Positions 19,052 to 30,248 of a stretch of DNA of 64,000 bases are shown here, one piece after another. How positions within the stretch are numbered: position 1 is the first letter of the stretch; each line of letters begins with the position of its first letter. The DNA comes from Candidatus Electrothrix aarhusensis. GTDB lineage: Bacteria > Desulfobacterota > Desulfobulbia > Desulfobulbales > Desulfobulbaceae. The translations under genes were made by a program, and so were the position numbers. Where the stretch lies: contig MTKO01000081.1 in NCBI GenBank assembly GCA_004028505.1, forward strand, positions 1 through 64,000, written 5' to 3'. The notes under the pieces were generated by a model that saw only the letters and a list, made by a program, of their open reading frames with translations, was not told where the DNA came from and ran no database searches.

Positions 19052-19795
19052 ATGAATCTTCTTCTCTTTGAACAATATGAACAAGAGGCAGATCGCCTAC
19101 TCCTGATAGATCATCGGGCCAAGCATATCCATACTGTCCTTAAACTCAACGTCGGAGATACCTTACGCATCGGTATGGTACATGGCAAGATGGGCCGAGG
19201 AAAAATTATCAGTATGGATGATAATGCGGTCGAACTGGAGGTACAGCTGGACTCCGCCCCTCCCACGCCACCTGATGTCGAGCTGATTCTCGCCCTGCCG
19301 CGCCCGATTATGCTCCAACGCATCCTGAAACAGGCAACGGTCATGGGTGTGCGCCGCTTTCATCTGATCAGATCCGCCAAGGTGGAAAAATCTTTTTTTC
19401 AAACCCCGGTGCTGGAGCCGAAGAAAATCAAGGAACTTCTCCTGGAGGGACTGAGCCAGGCTGTGGATACCCATTTACCCGAGGTGCTCATCCATCGCCG
19501 TTTCAAACCCTTTGTGCAGGATATTGTGCCGACCTTAGCCGGTTGCGGCCTGATTGCCCATCCGGGAGGTGCGGCAGAGCTGCCGGACGTTTATCCGGGT
19601 TCTGGAGAAAAGAAAAAAATCCTGCTGGCTGTCGGACCGGAAGGGGGATGGAATGATTTTGAAGTGGAGAACTTTCTTGAGCAGGGCTTTTTGCCGTTTT
19701 CGATGGGGAGCAGAATCCTGCATGTGGATACTGCGGTTGTGGCCTTGCTGGCGCAGTTACAGCTACTACGAACAATTCAGCAAGCTCATCTTTAA
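19052..19795 (+). CDS. rsmE: 16S rRNA (uracil1498-N3)-methyltransferase
   Basis: A 247-aa SPOUT-class enzyme that methylates N3 of U1498 in 16S rRNA. The N-terminal PUA-like domain is visible in DHRAKHIHTVLKLNVGDTLRIG. The knotted domain follows with LILALPRPIMLQRILKQATVMGV, LLAVGPEGGWNDFEVENF and SMGSRILHVDTAVVALLAQ; the latter two form the SAM-binding knot. Length is normal. The stop lies one base from the stop of the convergent comM gene, with no room for a terminator between them. Confidence 0.95.
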   Translation: MNLLLFEQYEQEADRLLLIDHRAKHIHTVLKLNVGDTLRIGMVHGKMGRGKIISMDDNAVELEVQLDSAPPTPPDVELILALPRPIMLQRILKQATVMGVRRFHLIRSAKVEKSFFQTPVLEPKKIKELLLEGLSQAVDTHLPEVLIHRRFKPFVQDIVPTLAGCGLIAHPGGAAELPDVYPGSGEKKKILLAVGPEGGWNDFEVENFLEQGFLPFSMGSRILHVDTAVVALLAQLQLLRTIQQAHL

Positions 19796-19796
19796 C

Positions 19797-21329
19797 TCAC
19801 CCCACATCAAATTGTTGCCGTCGATACTGCACGGCTTCAGCAACATGAGACACATCAATCCGCTCAGCACCAGCAAGATCGGCAATAGTGCGAGCGATCT
19901 TAATGATACGGTGATAGGCACGGGCTGACAAGCCAAGTCGCTCAATAGCACTGTTAAGTAGGGTCTTACCCGGCTGATCCAACGGGCAGAAGCTCTCGAT
20001 TTGGCGGGAACCCATCTGAGCATTGCAGTTGATTAAAGGCGCAGAGGCAAATCGTTGCTGCTGGAGCTTGCGGGCCTTATTGACCCGCTCGCGAATTTTT
20101 TCCGACGACTCACCCGGCTTTTGGGCGCTGATCTCCTCCACCTGAACCGGTGGCACCTCAATATGCATATCAATCCGATCAAGCAGAGGACCTGATAACT
20201 GATTTCGGTAGCGCTGCACCTGCATCGGTGTGCAGGAACATTTCTTGACCTTATCGCCGAGAAAACCGCAGGGGCAGGGATTCATGGCAGCAACCAACAT
20301 GAATTGTGCCGGAAAGCGGAGGCTGGCCGCAGCCCTGGCAATGGTGACAATGCCGTCCTCCAGGGGCTGGCGCATGACCTCCAAGACATGCTTGCGGAAT
20401 TCCGGCATCTCATCAAGAAAGAGCACGCCGTTATGAGCCAAGGATACCTCGCCGGGTCGGGGAATTCGTCCGCCACCGATCAGGCCTGCATCGGAAATGG
20501 TATGGTGAGGGGTACGAAAAGGCCGGGTCACCAGCAGAGGCATATCTTCCGGGAGCAGACCCGTGGTGGAATAAATCTTGGTGGTTTCTAAGGCTTCTTC
20601 TAGGCAAAGATCCGGCAGAATAGTCGGCAATCTGCGGGCCATCATGGTTTTGCCGGTGCCGGGTACGCCGCTGAGCAGGATATTATGGCCTCCGGCAGCT
20701 GCTACTTCAAAGGCTCGTTTGGCATGCTCTTGCCCTCGCACCTCGGAAAAATCAACAGCATATTGATTTCGCCGAGCGAACAGAGCCTGTACGTCGGTCC
20801 GGGAAGGCCCAATGATCTCCCGCCCTGCCAGAAAGTCTACAGCCTGTTGCAACCGTTCTACAGCAATGATCTCAATCCCGCTGACCACAGCAGCCTCATG
20901 GGCATTATCTGCCGGGACCAGAAAACGTTTGATCTTGTTCTGCTTGGCCTCCAGTACCATGGGGAGGACACCCCGTACCGGACGGACTGCTCCGTCAAGG
21001 GACAGTTCTCCTACAATAGCGGTATGTTCCAAATCAGGGCAGGTCAGCGTGCCCGAAGCAGCAAGAATGCCTAATGCGATGGGAAGATCATAGCCAGCCC
21101 CTTCCTTTTTCACCGCTGCCGGGGCCAGATTGACCGTGATCCTGCGAGGAGGGAATTGATAGCCGGAGTTTTTAATTGCCGCCTTGACCCGGTCCTTGGA
21201 CTCACGTACTGCTCCCTCAGCCAGACCCACTGTAAAAAAACCGGGCAGGCCTAATGCCAGATCAACCTCCACACGAACTATAAGACCGTCGACACCTGCG
21301 ACGGCACCGCTGAGTGTTTTGGAGAGCAT
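19797..21329 (-). CDS. comM: YifB/ComM family Mg-chelatase-like AAA+ ATPase
   Basis: A 510-aa protein. The N-terminal ChlI-like (Lon S5-fold) domain has ARVDLALGLPGFFTVGL-type sequence and RITVNLAPAAVKKEG. The AAA+ core has Walker A LSGVPGTGKTMMARRLP, the FRTPHHTISDAGLIGGG insertion, Walker B GVLFLDEMPEF, and the zinc-like CPCGFLGDKVKKCSC. The C-terminal Mg_chelatase_C helices end the protein. ComM is a hexameric helicase that promotes branch migration during natural transformation. It is not close to other competence genes here. Confidence 0.93.
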   Translation of the reverse strand: MLSKTLSGAVAGVDGLIVRVEVDLALGLPGFFTVGLAEGAVRESKDRVKAAIKNSGYQFPPRRITVNLAPAAVKKEGAGYDLPIALGILAASGTLTCPDLEHTAIVGELSLDGAVRPVRGVLPMVLEAKQNKIKRFLVPADNAHEAAVVSGIEIIAVERLQQAVDFLAGREIIGPSRTDVQALFARRNQYAVDFSEVRGQEHAKRAFEVAAAGGHNILLSGVPGTGKTMMARRLPTILPDLCLEEALETTKIYSTTGLLPEDMPLLVTRPFRTPHHTISDAGLIGGGRIPRPGEVSLAHNGVLFLDEMPEFRKHVLEVMRQPLEDGIVTIARAAASLRFPAQFMLVAAMNPCPCGFLGDKVKKCSCTPMQVQRYRNQLSGPLLDRIDMHIEVPPVQVEEISAQKPGESSEKIRERVNKARKLQQQRFASAPLINCNAQMGSRQIESFCPLDQPGKTLLNSAIERLGLSARAYHRIIKIARTIADLAGAERIDVSHVAEAVQYRRQQFDVG

Positions 21330-21371
21330 TTAATCAAATTTCAAATAAGCATCATACAACGTTATTTATTA

Positions 21372-22415
21372 TTACAAAAACGAACGAAAGATATCTACCA
21401 GTTGCGGCACAATCTTTTTTACCGAGTAATACTGTTCAACAATCTCTCTTCCTTTATTCCCCATCTGTTTGCGTAGCTCTGGATTTACAATCAAGGCGGT
21501 AAGGGCATCTATCCATTCTGAATGATTTCTGGGACCAAACCCTACCCTACCTCTTTGAAGAACCTCACGATTCATTCCTACAGGAGAAACAACAACCGGA
21601 ATCCCTGTTGACATATAAAGTAGCATTTTGAAAGCACATTTCCCTCTTTCCCAATCACTATCTTGCAACGGCATGATACCGATATGCATCTGCTGTACAG
21701 CCTGAACTTCTATATCTTGAGACCACGGCAAAAATTGAATATTTTTTTCAGGCAGGCAAGAAAAATGAGGGGGGGTATCCGCAATAATAAGTAATTTTAC
21801 AGAAGGAAACTTTTTAAAAAATTGAAACAGAGCCTGTTCTATCTCATAAAGATACTGATAGTTTCCTGATGTGCCAATCCATCCAATATACAACTCTTTT
21901 CGGGACGTCAAACAATCTGGTCGCCATCTCTCTGTATCGACTCCTGTCGGTATAACCCATGTTGGAGTATTACAGTCAGAAAAATAATCAGCGAGCCATG
22001 AATTTCCGCAGATAAGCCCATCCATCCTGCGCACAATTTTTTTCGAAAAACTCTCTGTCGCTTTAAGTCGTAACCATATCGCATCATCTACATCAAATAC
22101 TCTAGGGCTCTTGGTCAGTCCTTCCGTTGTTGAAAAAGCTGTTAAAAATTCTCTTTGAATCCACGTAAGATTTGTTTTATAACTTTCAATAATTGCAGGA
22201 AGCCGTGCTGCTATTCTAAGCCCTGCTGTACCTAATTGAGGAAGAATTTGTGCGGGGACAGGGTACTTATGATACCAATACCTCCCCGACTTAGCAATAA
22301 ATGGATAATGCTCGTTGACGTTAATATTATGTTCAGCGAGTCCAGGCAAATATTGACGAACACGAAACCTTGCAGAAGGCTCGTTCTCCCCACCTGTTAT
22401 TGCAGAAACGTTCAA
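21372..22415 (-). CDS. Glycosyltransferase, GT4-like
   Basis: A 347-aa protein of the GT-B fold. The C-terminal donor-binding half is recognisable: ELYIGWIGTSGNYQYLYEIEQAL, VQQMHIGIMPLQDSDWERGKCAFKMLLYMSTGIPVVVSPVGMNREVL, and NKGREIVEQYYS. The N-terminal half begins SAITGGENEPSARFRVRQYLPGL, common in GT4 enzymes that read surface-polysaccharide clusters. It is the last gene of a minus-strand cluster (GT2, flippase, methyltransferase, GT4), with 21 bases between it and the methyltransferase. Sugar donor and acceptor cannot be predicted. Confidence 0.82.
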   Translation of the reverse strand: MNVSAITGGENEPSARFRVRQYLPGLAEHNINVNEHYPFIAKSGRYWYHKYPVPAQILPQLGTAGLRIAARLPAIIESYKTNLTWIQREFLTAFSTTEGLTKSPRVFDVDDAIWLRLKATESFSKKIVRRMDGLICGNSWLADYFSDCNTPTWVIPTGVDTERWRPDCLTSRKELYIGWIGTSGNYQYLYEIEQALFQFFKKFPSVKLLIIADTPPHFSCLPEKNIQFLPWSQDIEVQAVQQMHIGIMPLQDSDWERGKCAFKMLLYMSTGIPVVVSPVGMNREVLQRGRVGFGPRNHSEWIDALTALIVNPELRKQMGNKGREIVEQYYSVKKIVPQLVDIFRSFL

Positions 22416-22436
22416 AACTTACGACTTATCAAAATA

Positions 22437-23165
22437 TTATTTCTTCCTCCCAACAGCAATCAAATTCACCGAAACAATTTTTTGCCAGTCACTCTCACTT
22501 AAATAAATCATTACCTTTAAAAAAAAACGTGCCGCTATGACCATAGATTTTTTGAGGACAAAAAGTAGATTATAAAGTCCGATTTCTTCTTGATAACAGC
22601 GTATGTCTGAAAATTTTGTGTGCCGCAACAACTGAGTAAGAGACTTTTCATGAAAAGCGACAGTATGCGTAAAGTCATTATATCGCTGAGAAAAACCAAG
22701 CGGATATGCCGCATTAACAGTCTTAATTATAACTCTACCATTTGACTTAAGGGAATAATGTATTGCATCCAAAATAGAAATTACTTGTTTTTTTTCTATA
22801 TGTTCCAATACATCATTCATTACAATAATGTCGTAATGGTTCGGCCTGTTACGGAGAAAATCGACAGGGTTTCCCGTATGACGGAAATCCATTTCAGGCT
22901 GCATTTGCAAAGCCAGTTCTATCTGTGACTTGGAAAGATCAATTCCAGTAACATTATGAAAATTTTCTTTCTTCATATAATAAAGAAATTGTCCCTGACC
23001 GCAACCTACATCAAGAATTGTTGCCTCGCAGGGCAATAAATTAAAAAAACGCTTGTAATTATACTTGTATTTTCGGGAAGATAGTTCAAATGTCTTTTTA
23101 TCAGGACGTTGACTGTTGCTTTGGGACCCTGATTCACTATAATAGTTATCAAACAATTCTTTCAC
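22437..23165 (-). CDS. Class I SAM-dependent methyltransferase
   Basis: A 242-aa protein with the Rossmann motifs TILDVGCGQGQFLYYM (motif I), VTGIDLSKSQIELA (motif II) and DIIVMNDVLEHIEKKQVISIL (the post-II VLEH segment). It belongs to the broad UbiG-like group that caps or modifies glycans in polysaccharide clusters. Its start overlaps the end of the flippase gene by 17 bases, so the two are coupled. The DNA is more A/T-rich than the flanking housekeeping genes, as in many surface-polysaccharide loci, which suggests transfer. Confidence 0.86.
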   Translation of the reverse strand: MKELFDNYYSESGSQSNSQRPDKKTFELSSRKYKYNYKRFFNLLPCEATILDVGCGQGQFLYYMKKENFHNVTGIDLSKSQIELALQMQPEMDFRHTGNPVDFLRNRPNHYDIIVMNDVLEHIEKKQVISILDAIHYSLKSNGRVIIKTVNAAYPLGFSQRYNDFTHTVAFHEKSLTQLLRHTKFSDIRCYQEEIGLYNLLFVLKKSMVIAARFFLKVMIYLSESDWQKIVSVNLIAVGRKK

Positions 23166-24423
23166 ATGAATTCCTATGTTCTGATCTTATCAGATAAGCT
23201 AGAGAGCTGCATGCAGCTATTAACAAAGATACTCCGCCAGCAACTATACCTATATTCTCTATCAAAGTTATAAGCATAAGCACGTTGACGGATAAAAAAA
23301 TTAACTGCGATTGAAATAAGATTTTGCTTTCACTTACACCCCTGCTGGCAAGATACCATGTTTTCAATTGAACATGAAACTGAACAGCATTAAACAGACA
23401 AAGACTGCCGAACAACGCAAGGGAGACAGGATAAGAGTACATCCATAACACCAGACCACCTATAATTATAGAAATGAGCACAGTAACAGGATACTGAATT
23501 TTATTAATTTTATTCAACACAACCTGCATATTGTTATTTCTGCAAAATATAGGGAATATATAAGTTATCAGAATTGTCATGAATGCGCTCATGATCCCGT
23601 AAGTCGACAAGAAATGTGCCTGGTAAATACCTACTTCTTCCACCCCGAGGCTCCTGTTCAGGAGTACGCGATCAATACTGAATGTTGCAACACCAACCAA
23701 TCCGTTGAGCAATAAAAAACTGCCATGTGAAGAGATATCTTTGACATATTCTCTTCTGATTTTGACAAAAAAAGATTGCCAAATCTTCTTCAAAACAACA
23801 ATTCCCGACAGAAGATATCCTATAAAAAAGGTTCCGCTAACCGTAACAAGATCACATTTCGACCATACAATCAAAACAACAAGACCTGCAAGTACAAGTA
23901 ATGCCCATATATTTTCAATTACAACATACTGATGCCAATTTTGAAATCCCTGTGCAATCTGTTTGGTTAATATCCACCAAGCATAGCATACTGTCATGCC
24001 AAGAGAAAGCTGCATCATTCGAGTGTCTATGCCCAGCACGCTTGCAAGCGGTCTCTGTAGAAAAAAAAGAAGGGTCACCGTTAAAAGGCAGGATAAAGAA
24101 ACAATAAGCAGTAGAGATTTGAGAGCCTGACTCCTTTTCACCCTGTCAGGATCTTGGGCGGCAATCTTAGTGAATACCAACCCCCATCCATTGGATATCG
24201 GCATAGCGAAGTAACTGGATATGAGCAAAATCATGGTGATCTGCCCATAGACTTCCGGTCCGAATTCTCGCCCCATGATGATCTGTGAGGCTGTGGACAG
24301 AAATCTTGCGAACACCATTCCAACCCCGAAGGTTAAAAATTTTCTCGCTTGCTGTATTGCTTCGGGGGAAGGGTCTGCGTGAAATATGATTTTCCAGGAT
24401 CGAGTTATCAAGTCTATGATCAT
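23149..24423 (-). CDS. Oligosaccharide flippase, Wzx/MATE-like
   Basis: A 424-aa integral membrane protein with about 12 hydrophobic helices. It begins ARKFLTFGVGMVFARFLSTASQIIMGREFGPEVYGQITMI (seen in two parts), the start typical of the polysaccharide biosynthesis (MOP) family that flips lipid-linked sugars across the inner membrane. The mid-protein GSFLLLNGLVGVATFSIDRVLLNRSLG repeat-half signature also fits. It lies between the GT2 and methyltransferase genes on the same strand, so the cluster assembles and exports a surface glycan. Confidence 0.85.
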   Translation of the reverse strand: MIIDLITRSWKIIFHADPSPEAIQQARKFLTFGVGMVFARFLSTASQIIMGREFGPEVYGQITMILLISSYFAMPISNGWGLVFTKIAAQDPDRVKRSQALKSLLLIVSLSCLLTVTLLFFLQRPLASVLGIDTRMMQLSLGMTVCYAWWILTKQIAQGFQNWHQYVVIENIWALLVLAGLVVLIVWSKCDLVTVSGTFFIGYLLSGIVVLKKIWQSFFVKIRREYVKDISSHGSFLLLNGLVGVATFSIDRVLLNRSLGVEEVGIYQAHFLSTYGIMSAFMTILITYIFPIFCRNNNMQVVLNKINKIQYPVTVLISIIIGGLVLWMYSYPVSLALFGSLCLFNAVQFHVQLKTWYLASRGVSESKILFQSQLIFLSVNVLMLITLIENIGIVAGGVSLLIAACSSLAYLIRSEHRNSCERIV

Positions 24424-24457
24424 GACGTTAACACTTTTTCCTCGATAACAATATTTG

Positions 24458-25404
24458 TCATTTCAAATCCTTATTACACTCCATATCAAACCACATAGCA
24501 AACAATGTAAACAAACTGGAACTCATAAAAGAAAACATGGCTGCCAAGGTATTAATAGGAGGCAAGTGACCATCAATACCAAGATAAATAAAGGCACGAA
24601 TGGTCAAAATGATACCAAAAAATAAGAAAAGCCCACCAAGGAAATAGAAAAAGATAAGCGGATGAAAATCCCGAATAATATATTTTTCCACCATCCTTCG
24701 GGCAAATCCTTTAACGAGAATCAAAGGAATGGTGCATATCACTTTTTTAACTTTAATACCAGATACTTCCCCTACATTATAAACAGGTCGGATTGAAATG
24801 TCCCGCACCCGCATATTAGCGATATTCAAACTAATCAGAAGATCGTTCGGCATTCCGTAACGCGGATAGATTGCTTCAAGCTTGAGTGCGTTTAAAGCCT
24901 CTAAAGATAGAGCAGTATATCCGCTTTGCGAATCAGCCACATGCCAGTAGCCAGATGCTATTTTTGTAAAGAGAGAAAGAAAGGAGTTGCCAATATAACG
25001 ATACTTGGGAATCATTCCCCATGACTCGCCTCGAAACAATCTATTACCTTTTGTATAATCACACTCACCCTACAGACGGGCTCTAAAATATTTGGGAGGT
25101 CTTCCGGATCCATCTGAAAATCAGCAGCCATAACAGCGGTTACGTCCACCTGATGATCCCGTGCCCAGATATATCCTGTTGCAATAGCTGCCCCGACACC
25201 TCTGTTCTGCTCGTGCTCCAGACAGACAATCTTTTTATTTGATATTGCCAAAGATTGAACAATAGCCACTGTCTGATCCTGGCTTTGATCATCAACCACC
25301 ACGATGAAATCCACATAATCGGGCATAGTCTCAATGACCTTGCCGATGAGTTTTTCTTCGTTATGCGCCGGGATAACAACGGCTATTTTTTTTTCAAGAT
25401 GCAT
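24458..25404 (-). CDS. GT2 glycosyltransferase (polyprenyl-phosphate sugar transferase type) with C-terminal membrane helices; frameshifted near 25068
   Basis: The N-terminal part (from ATG 25381 or 25404) is a GT2 catalytic domain: KIAVVIPAHNEEKLIGKV, DFIVVVDDQSQDQT, and AVMAADFQMDPEDLPNIL with the metal-binding acidic pair. After EPVC the frame is lost. Restoring one G in the GGG run at 25068-25070 gives RGECDYTKGNRLFRGESWG and leads straight into the second half (PKYRYIGNSFLSLFTKIA, SQSGYTAL). Two or three membrane helices end the protein, which totals about 315 aa. This is a DPM1-like enzyme that loads a sugar on undecaprenyl phosphate. The four-to-three G change suggests a sequence error. 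Confidence 0.85.
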
Positions 25405-25814
25405 GCAATGAAACCACAGGTAAATACTGAACGATATTGAAAGGTTTAATGTCTATTAAAAAAGAGTATAGCACCACAACCCGTCAATAGCAAGTCGTCA
25501 TCTGCGCCGAAATCAAGAAATAGCACAAGGTGTAGGAAACGTGTAGGCATTCCATGTAAAACGCCATAACATCACGGCATAAAACAATAACTCAATATCA
25601 AGCTATTAATAAAACAAGTGAGTCGTAGTACCCCCTCATTTTACGCAGCACGATGTCTAAAAATCGAACTGAAAAAAAACAGCGTTTACACACCTTACTT
25701 AATGAAAAAAAGCTGGCTTTATGGTTAACTCAATGAGCGTATTTTGCAAGCACTATAACAGCATGCCCCGGTTGGCACCATGCTGTCTCCTCTATACAAC
25801 AAGTAAGCAATCCA
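25405..25814. other. Divergent intergenic region, 410 bases
   Basis: This region lies between the surface-glycan cluster and gyrA and must hold promoters in both directions. It is A/T-rich, with no open frame of note and no hairpin with a T-run. I could not place a clear promoter. Confidence 0.4.
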
Positions 25815-28436
25815 ATGACAACAGCAACAGATCAGGAAAACAACTCGCCCGAACTCCCCTCCGTCGACATTGAACAGGAGCTGCGCAAATCCTATCTGGA
25901 TTATGCCATGTCCGTTATCGTCGGTCGGGCCTTGCCCGACGTGCGCGACGGCCTGAAACCAGTACACCGGCGTACCCTATACGCCATGCGGGAACTGGGG
26001 ACCACCTATAATCGACCTTACGTGAAATCCGCCCGTATTGTCGGTGATGTCATCGGTAAATATCACCCCCACGGCGATTCTGCCGTGTACGATACTTTAG
26101 TACGAATGGCCCAGGATTTTTCGTTGCGCTATCCCTTAGTAGATGGTCAAGGAAACTTCGGTTCCATGGACGGCGATCCGCCAGCTGCTATGCGTTATAC
26201 CGAAGCGCGAATGACCAAGCTGGACCAGGAACTTGTTGCTGACCTTGAGAAGGATACCGTTGACTTTATCCCGACATACGACAACTCGCAGATGGAGCCC
26301 ACAGTCCTTCCGTCCAAGATTCCTAATATTCTGATCAACGGGTCAGAAGGAATTGCAGTGGGCATGGCAACCAAAATTCCGCCGCATAACCTGACCGAGG
26401 TTATCGATGGCCTGACGGCTCTGGTTGATGATCCAGAGCTTTCTGTGCATCAACTGATGGATATTATTACCGGGCCGGATTTCCCCACAGGAGGCTTTAT
26501 TTGTGGTCGAGCCGGGATTCGGGAGGCCTATGAGACTGGGCGCGGTGTGATTGTGATGCGGGCTCGCCTACATGTTGAGAAGAGAAAAAAAGGCGGTGAA
26601 GCCATCGTGGTTACCGAGATTCCTTTTCAGCAGAACAAGGCTAAGCTGGTCAAAAAAATAGCTATACTGATGAAGGAAAAACGGATCACCTCCATTGCCG
26701 AGGTGCGGGACGAATCAGACAGGGATGGCCTGCGCGTGGTCATGGATCTGAAAAAAGACGAGATACCGGATGTGACCATCAATCAGCTCTACAAAATGAC
26801 ACCGCTGCAAAAAAGTTTCGGTATCATTATGCTCTGCATTGTCAATAACAAGCCGGAGATCCTCAACCTGAAAGAAGTGCTGCTCCATTTCATAGATCAT
26901 CGGCGCACGGTCATCTATCGCCGTACCGCCTTTGAGCTGCGCAAGGCCGAAGAGCGCGCCCATTTGCTGGAAGGGCTAAAGATCTCCCTGGATAATCTTG
27001 ACGAGGTAGTCAAGCTCATCAGAGCTTCGGCCAGCCCGGCAGAGGCAAAAAACGGCTTGATTGAACGCTTTGAACTCTCCGAACTCCAGGCCCAGGTTAT
27101 CCTGGACATGCGCCTGCAAAAGCTCACCGGTTTGGAACGCGATAAGATCATTCAGGAATACACTGAACTCATGGAGCGCATCGCTTGGCTGACAGAAGTG
27201 CTCTCTGATGACGCCTTAGTCATGCAGATTATCCAGGAGGAATTCGAGACAATTAAGGAACAGTATGGGGATGAACGTCGCTCAGAAATTATTGACGCAC
27301 CTGATGAAATCCTCCCTGAGGACATGATAACCCCGGAAGAAATGGTGGTGACTATTTCCCTTAACGGCTATATCAAGCGCAATCAGTTATCCCTGTACCG
27401 GGCCCAGCGCCGAGGCGGCAAAGGCGTCACCGGCATGGCCTCTACTGAGGACGATTTTGTCACTGATCTGTACAGCGCTTCCACCTTGGACACCTTCCTC
27501 TTTTTTACCAATAAAGCACGGGTGTTCTGGCGCAAGGTGTATGAACTCCCTATGGCTGGTCGCACGGCACGGGGTCGGGCTGTGGTTAATCTCCTGGAAC
27601 TGGGTGAAGGAGAAAAATTAGCTACTATTCTCTCGATTCCCGGCTTGGCTGATGCGGACGAGAGCCATACCATCCTCACGGTGACCAAGAAAGGCAGGGT
27701 CAAGAAAACCAGTATTGCCGAGTACAAAAAACCTGTCCGCAAGGGCAAGTTGGGCCTGACTATTAAGGATGACGACGAGATGCTCTGCGCCGCCATGACC
27801 TCCGGTGATGACCACGTCTTTCTGGTCACGAAAAATGGCCTGTCCATCCAATTCCATGAGAATAATGTCCGAACTATGGGACGCACTGCCGCTGGTGTGA
27901 AAGGGATTACCCTTGCTGAAAATGATGAGGTGGTGGCTGCTGTTGTCTTGAAAAATCATGAAGAGGATGACTCCATTCTTACGGTCACGGAAAATGGCTA
28001 CGGAAAACGAACTGCGGCGTCCGATTATCGCCTCCAGAAACGAGGTGGTAAGGGTATCTTTGCCATTAAAACCAGCGAGCGGAACGGCAAGGTGGTCGGG
28101 GCGCTCCAGGTGGTGGATGAGGATCAGGTTATGCTCATTGCGGATTCAGCCAAGGTTATCCGGCTGCCTATGGACTCTATGCGGATCATCGGGCGCAATA
28201 CCCTGGGTGTCAAGATGATCAATCTCAATGAAGGAGAGAAGGTCGTGGCTCTGTCCATGCTGGCCCGCAATAGCGATGATGACCTAGAGGAGGATTCCTC
28301 AGAGGGCGATGCAGATAATCAGGATGGTGTAATTGATCAGATCGATCAGACGGATCGAACGGATCTGACCGACGACATCCAGCAAGATACTGAGCAGGAC
28401 ACGGACAAGGGCGCTGATGGAACACCGATCGATTAA
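25815..28436 (+). CDS. gyrA: DNA gyrase subunit A
   Basis: An 873-aa gyrase A subunit, which cuts and reseals DNA during negative supercoiling. The catalytic tyrosine is Tyr128 in [10 protein letters not shown]. The quinolone-pocket helix reads [13 protein letters not shown], with Ser89 and Asp93 at the positions of E. coli Ser83 and Asp87, so it looks drug-sensitive there. The C-terminal pinwheel starts with the GyrA box QRRGGKG near residue 530, which separates gyrase from topoisomerase IV. A second RGGKG blade motif lies near residue 745. The tail is very acidic ([17 protein letters not shown] and on). The last 20 bases overlap the restored start of gpsA. Confidence 0.97.
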   Translation: MTTATDQENNSPELPSVDIEQELRKSYLDYAMSVIVGRALPDVRDGLKPVHRRTLYAMRELGTTYNRPYVKSARIVGDVIGKYHPHGDSAVYDTLVRMAQDFSLRYPLVDGQGNFGSMDGDPPAAMRYTEARMTKLDQELVADLEKDTVDFIPTYDNSQMEPTVLPSKIPNILINGSEGIAVGMATKIPPHNLTEVIDGLTALVDDPELSVHQLMDIITGPDFPTGGFICGRAGIREAYETGRGVIVMRARLHVEKRKKGGEAIVVTEIPFQQNKAKLVKKIAILMKEKRITSIAEVRDESDRDGLRVVMDLKKDEIPDVTINQLYKMTPLQKSFGIIMLCIVNNKPEILNLKEVLLHFIDHRRTVIYRRTAFELRKAEERAHLLEGLKISLDNLDEVVKLIRASASPAEAKNGLIERFELSELQAQVILDMRLQKLTGLERDKIIQEYTELMERIAWLTEVLSDDALVMQIIQEEFETIKEQYGDERRSEIIDAPDEILPEDMITPEEMVVTISLNGYIKRNQLSLYRAQRRGGKGVTGMASTEDDFVTDLYSASTLDTFLFFTNKARVFWRKVYELPMAGRTARGRAVVNLLELGEGEKLATILSIPGLADADESHTILTVTKKGRVKKTSIAEYKKPVRKGKLGLTIKDDDEMLCAAMTSGDDHVFLVTKNGLSIQFHENNVRTMGRTAAGVKGITLAENDEVVAAVVLKNHEEDDSILTVTENGYGKRTAASDYRLQKRGGKGIFAIKTSERNGKVVGALQVVDEDQVMLIADSAKVIRLPMDSMRIIGRNTLGVKMINLNEGEKVVALSMLARNSDDDLEEDSSEGDADNQDGVIDQIDQTDRTDLTDDIQQDTEQDTDKGADGTPID

Positions 28437-29447
28437 ACAGACAGCGGTTATCGGGCAGGCAGTTGGGGAACTGCCTTAGCCAAGCTCTTGGCGGATAAGG
28501 TCGCGGACAAAGGAGAGCAGGTTCTTCTTTGGAGTCACAGGGCCGAGCATGTAGATGCCTTGCGCCGGGACCGGGAAAATCGAAAATACCTGCCCGGTGC
28601 CACCTTACCGAGCAATTTACAAGCGGTGAAGACCTTTGACGACCTGCCTTCCTGTCAATGCGTGGTCATGGTCGTGCCGTCTCACGGATTTCGTGAAGTA
28701 TTCCGCCAACTCGTCCCCCGTCTTCAGGATGGGACGCATCTTGTCTCTGCTGTTAAGGGCATTGAGATCGAAACCCGTGAGACCATGTGCGAGGTTATGC
28801 AGGAGGAGCTTGCCCGGCAGAACAGAGCCGACACTATGTTTACCGGGGTATTGAGTGGTCCTAGCTTTGCCGATGAAGTCGCCACAGGTCAACCCACTGC
28901 GGTCACTGTCGGTTTTTCAGACCGCAAGGCTGCCAAGACCGTACAGCATCTTTTCTCCACATCGTTTTTCAGGGTCTACACCAGTTCGGATACCATCGGT
29001 CTGGAGATATCCGCAGCCATGAAAAATGTCATCGCTATTGCTGCCGGTATTTCCGACGGCTTAGGATATGGGCTCAACACACGGGCAGCCTTAATTACCC
29101 GTGGCCTTGCGGAAATTACCCGCTTGGGCATTGCACTGGGAGCAGACCCCCTCACCTTCTCCGGGCTCGGCGGGATGGGCGACTTGGTCCTGACCTGCAC
29201 CGGCAGCCTGAGCCGCAACCGGACTGTGGGGCTCAAGCTCGGTGAAGGCCGTACCCTGCAACAGGCCTTGGCAGAGATGACGATGGTCGCTGAAGGCGTC
29301 AGGACAACAAAATCCTGCTATAATCTGGCTGCCACAGTCGGCGTTGAGATGCCCATCCTGGAACAGACCTACCAGATCCTCTATGAGGATAAGCCCTGCC
29401 GGGCAGCTGTTCAGGATTTGTTTGGACGGAGCTTGAAAGAGGAATAG
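28417..29447 (+). CDS. gpsA: Glycerol-3-phosphate dehydrogenase [NAD(P)+], frameshifted near its start
   Basis: This makes sn-glycerol 3-phosphate for phospholipids. The uninterrupted frame starts only at 28488 and lacks the nucleotide-binding loop. From ATG 28417 ([13 protein letters not shown]) with AAGG upstream, one G restored in the GGG run at 28453-28455 gives [13 protein letters not shown], the full Rossmann loop, for 343 aa. Downstream the normal motifs are present: [23 protein letters not shown], and [20 protein letters not shown] with the catalytic lysine. The start lies inside the end of gyrA. A broken gpsA would normally be lethal, so a consensus error is far more likely than decay. 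Confidence 0.92.
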
Positions 29448-30240
29448 GCACTCCACAGTACTGCTTCGTAAGTTTTTACGTTTGCCCCCTTCAACGGAAC
29501 GGGACTCTTCTGTTTGTTATTGAGTCTTTCTTTAGCAACCCCTCAGTAGTTCATCACACCAAATTTTCAGCGTATCCAAATCTCAGAAGGAACGCCCTGT
29601 GTTTTACGTCACACCTCTCCCAAACGCTCCAATGCAGGGCAACTCATTTTTCCCACTCATCTTCAATGAACCTTATTAAAAAAATGCGACTTTCCCTTCT
29701 TTATGTGTGTATAAAATATACATGCAATATGGAACGAGCGTTTATTGGATTGTCAAGAAAAATTAAAATAATATCTTTTTCCTTTTAAAAACAAACGGTA
29801 AAAACAAATAATACACCCACCTGTTAAAACAGGCACAATTCTAGCTTTACCAAAGATGATTGCGTAACATGTTAAATTTATTAAACATAACAAAGATAAC
29901 AAATAAACACCACGCTGCGGTACATAATGTCATTATTGATAAACTTTTTATTGACCTCAAAAAAAGAAGTTACTGTCTTCGTAAAAGCCAAAAACAAAGG
30001 GTAAGTGTACTTCATGAGGATATTTTCAGATGACCATCTGTTGCTCATTGTCGCCAATAAAAAACAAACATTTGATACTGATATTTTTCACTGCATATTT
30101 TATTGATGTAAGATGTAACCTTTTTCCCCAGCAGGCTACTTAAAAGTCTGTGAGTTTTAAAATCGAAGAAAAACCGACTGCTCACGCCTTAAAGCATTTC
30201 TAACCGGGTGCAGTTGTATTTTAACAAATGGCAATCCTTA
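29448..30240. other. Long A/T-rich intergenic stretch before the riboswitch
   Basis: About 790 bases with no convincing open frame or RNA signature. T and A runs are frequent. It should contain the promoter for the riboswitch transcript, but none stands out. The first 100 bases could hold the end of the gyrA-gpsA transcript; no clear terminator hairpin was found. Confidence 0.4.
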
Positions 30241-30248
30241 GTTAAACT

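Noticed and set aside
25766-25785. Possible sigma-54 promoter (TGGCACCATGCTGT) before gyrA
   Set aside because: The -12 element does not match TTGC at the right spacing.
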